Below, in pieces: positions 5,056 to 5,107 of a stretch of 5,107 nt of DNA. The translations under genes were made by a program, and so were the position numbers. The notes beneath the pieces were generated by a model. It worked only from the letters and a program-made list of their open reading frames with translations. It was not told the DNA's origin and ran no database searches. Origin of the DNA: Verrucomicrobiota bacterium. GTDB taxonomy: Bacteria; Verrucomicrobiota; Verrucomicrobiia; Chthoniobacterales; UBA10450. The number at the start of each line of letters is the position of its first letter. Positions within the stretch are counted from its first letter, which is position 1. The stretch covers positions 1-5,107 of the forward strand of contig QHOR01000095.1 of assembly GCA_003219395.1 (NCBI GenBank), read 5' to 3'.

Positions 5056-5107
5056 TTGATTTTCTGTTAGCACCAATTGTTCTGCAGTGTCTTGTTTATC
5101 GGTTTTA
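5056..5107. other. Upstream edge of the kelch gene
   Basis: Only 52 bases of the region upstream of the kelch gene lie in the window. The minus-strand sequence is AT-rich (CCGATAAACAAGACACTGC, then CAATTGG), but I cannot place a -35/-10 pair or a Shine-Dalgarno sequence with confidence. Confidence 0.3.

Overview
The window reads as bacterial chromosome from a Gram-negative soil-type organism. A seven-blade kelch protein with HTATLLPNG repeats and a Pro-Thr/Pro-Arg C-terminal tail, a small secreted 3D-domain protein, weak or absent Shine-Dalgarno sequences and moderate GC together suggest a verrucomicrobial (Chthoniobacterales / Udaeobacter-like) genome. That assignment is from memory of such proteins and is tentative; Acidobacteria are an alternative. 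There are no RNA genes, insertion sequences, CRISPR arrays or obvious phage genes.

Layout. (1) Positions 3-206, plus strand: the last 67 codons of a YpfJ-type neutral zinc metallopeptidase, whose start lies left of the window. (2) 207-342: a convergent intergenic gap with overlapping inverted repeats that may end transcription from both sides. (3) 343-1353, minus strand: a compact group transcribed as 3D-domain secreted protein (931-1353), a doubtful 141-codon ORF (500-925), and a 57-residue helical DUF2267-like protein (343-516). (4) 1354-1834: a long divergent gap holding only one weak plus-strand ORF (1387-1773). (5) 1835-3034, plus strand: an N-terminally anchored or secreted glycoside hydrolase family 18 protein of the YaaH/SleL-like type, with a 28-bp perfect palindrome inside its coding sequence. 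(6) 3114-3386, plus strand: a decayed 3' remnant of a PLP-dependent amino-acid decarboxylase. (7) 3387-3645: non-coding, with short GC-rich palindromes. (8) 3646-5055, minus strand: a secreted kelch-repeat beta-propeller protein with a low-complexity tail.

The genes do not form one pathway. A shared theme is the cell envelope: the 3D-domain protein and the GH18 protein both belong to families that act on or near peptidoglycan or related glycans, and the kelch protein is probably extracytoplasmic. I found no convincing new multi-gene system. The points most worth checking are the intragenic palindrome, the decarboxylase remnant, the altered GH18 motif and the blade pattern of the kelch array.
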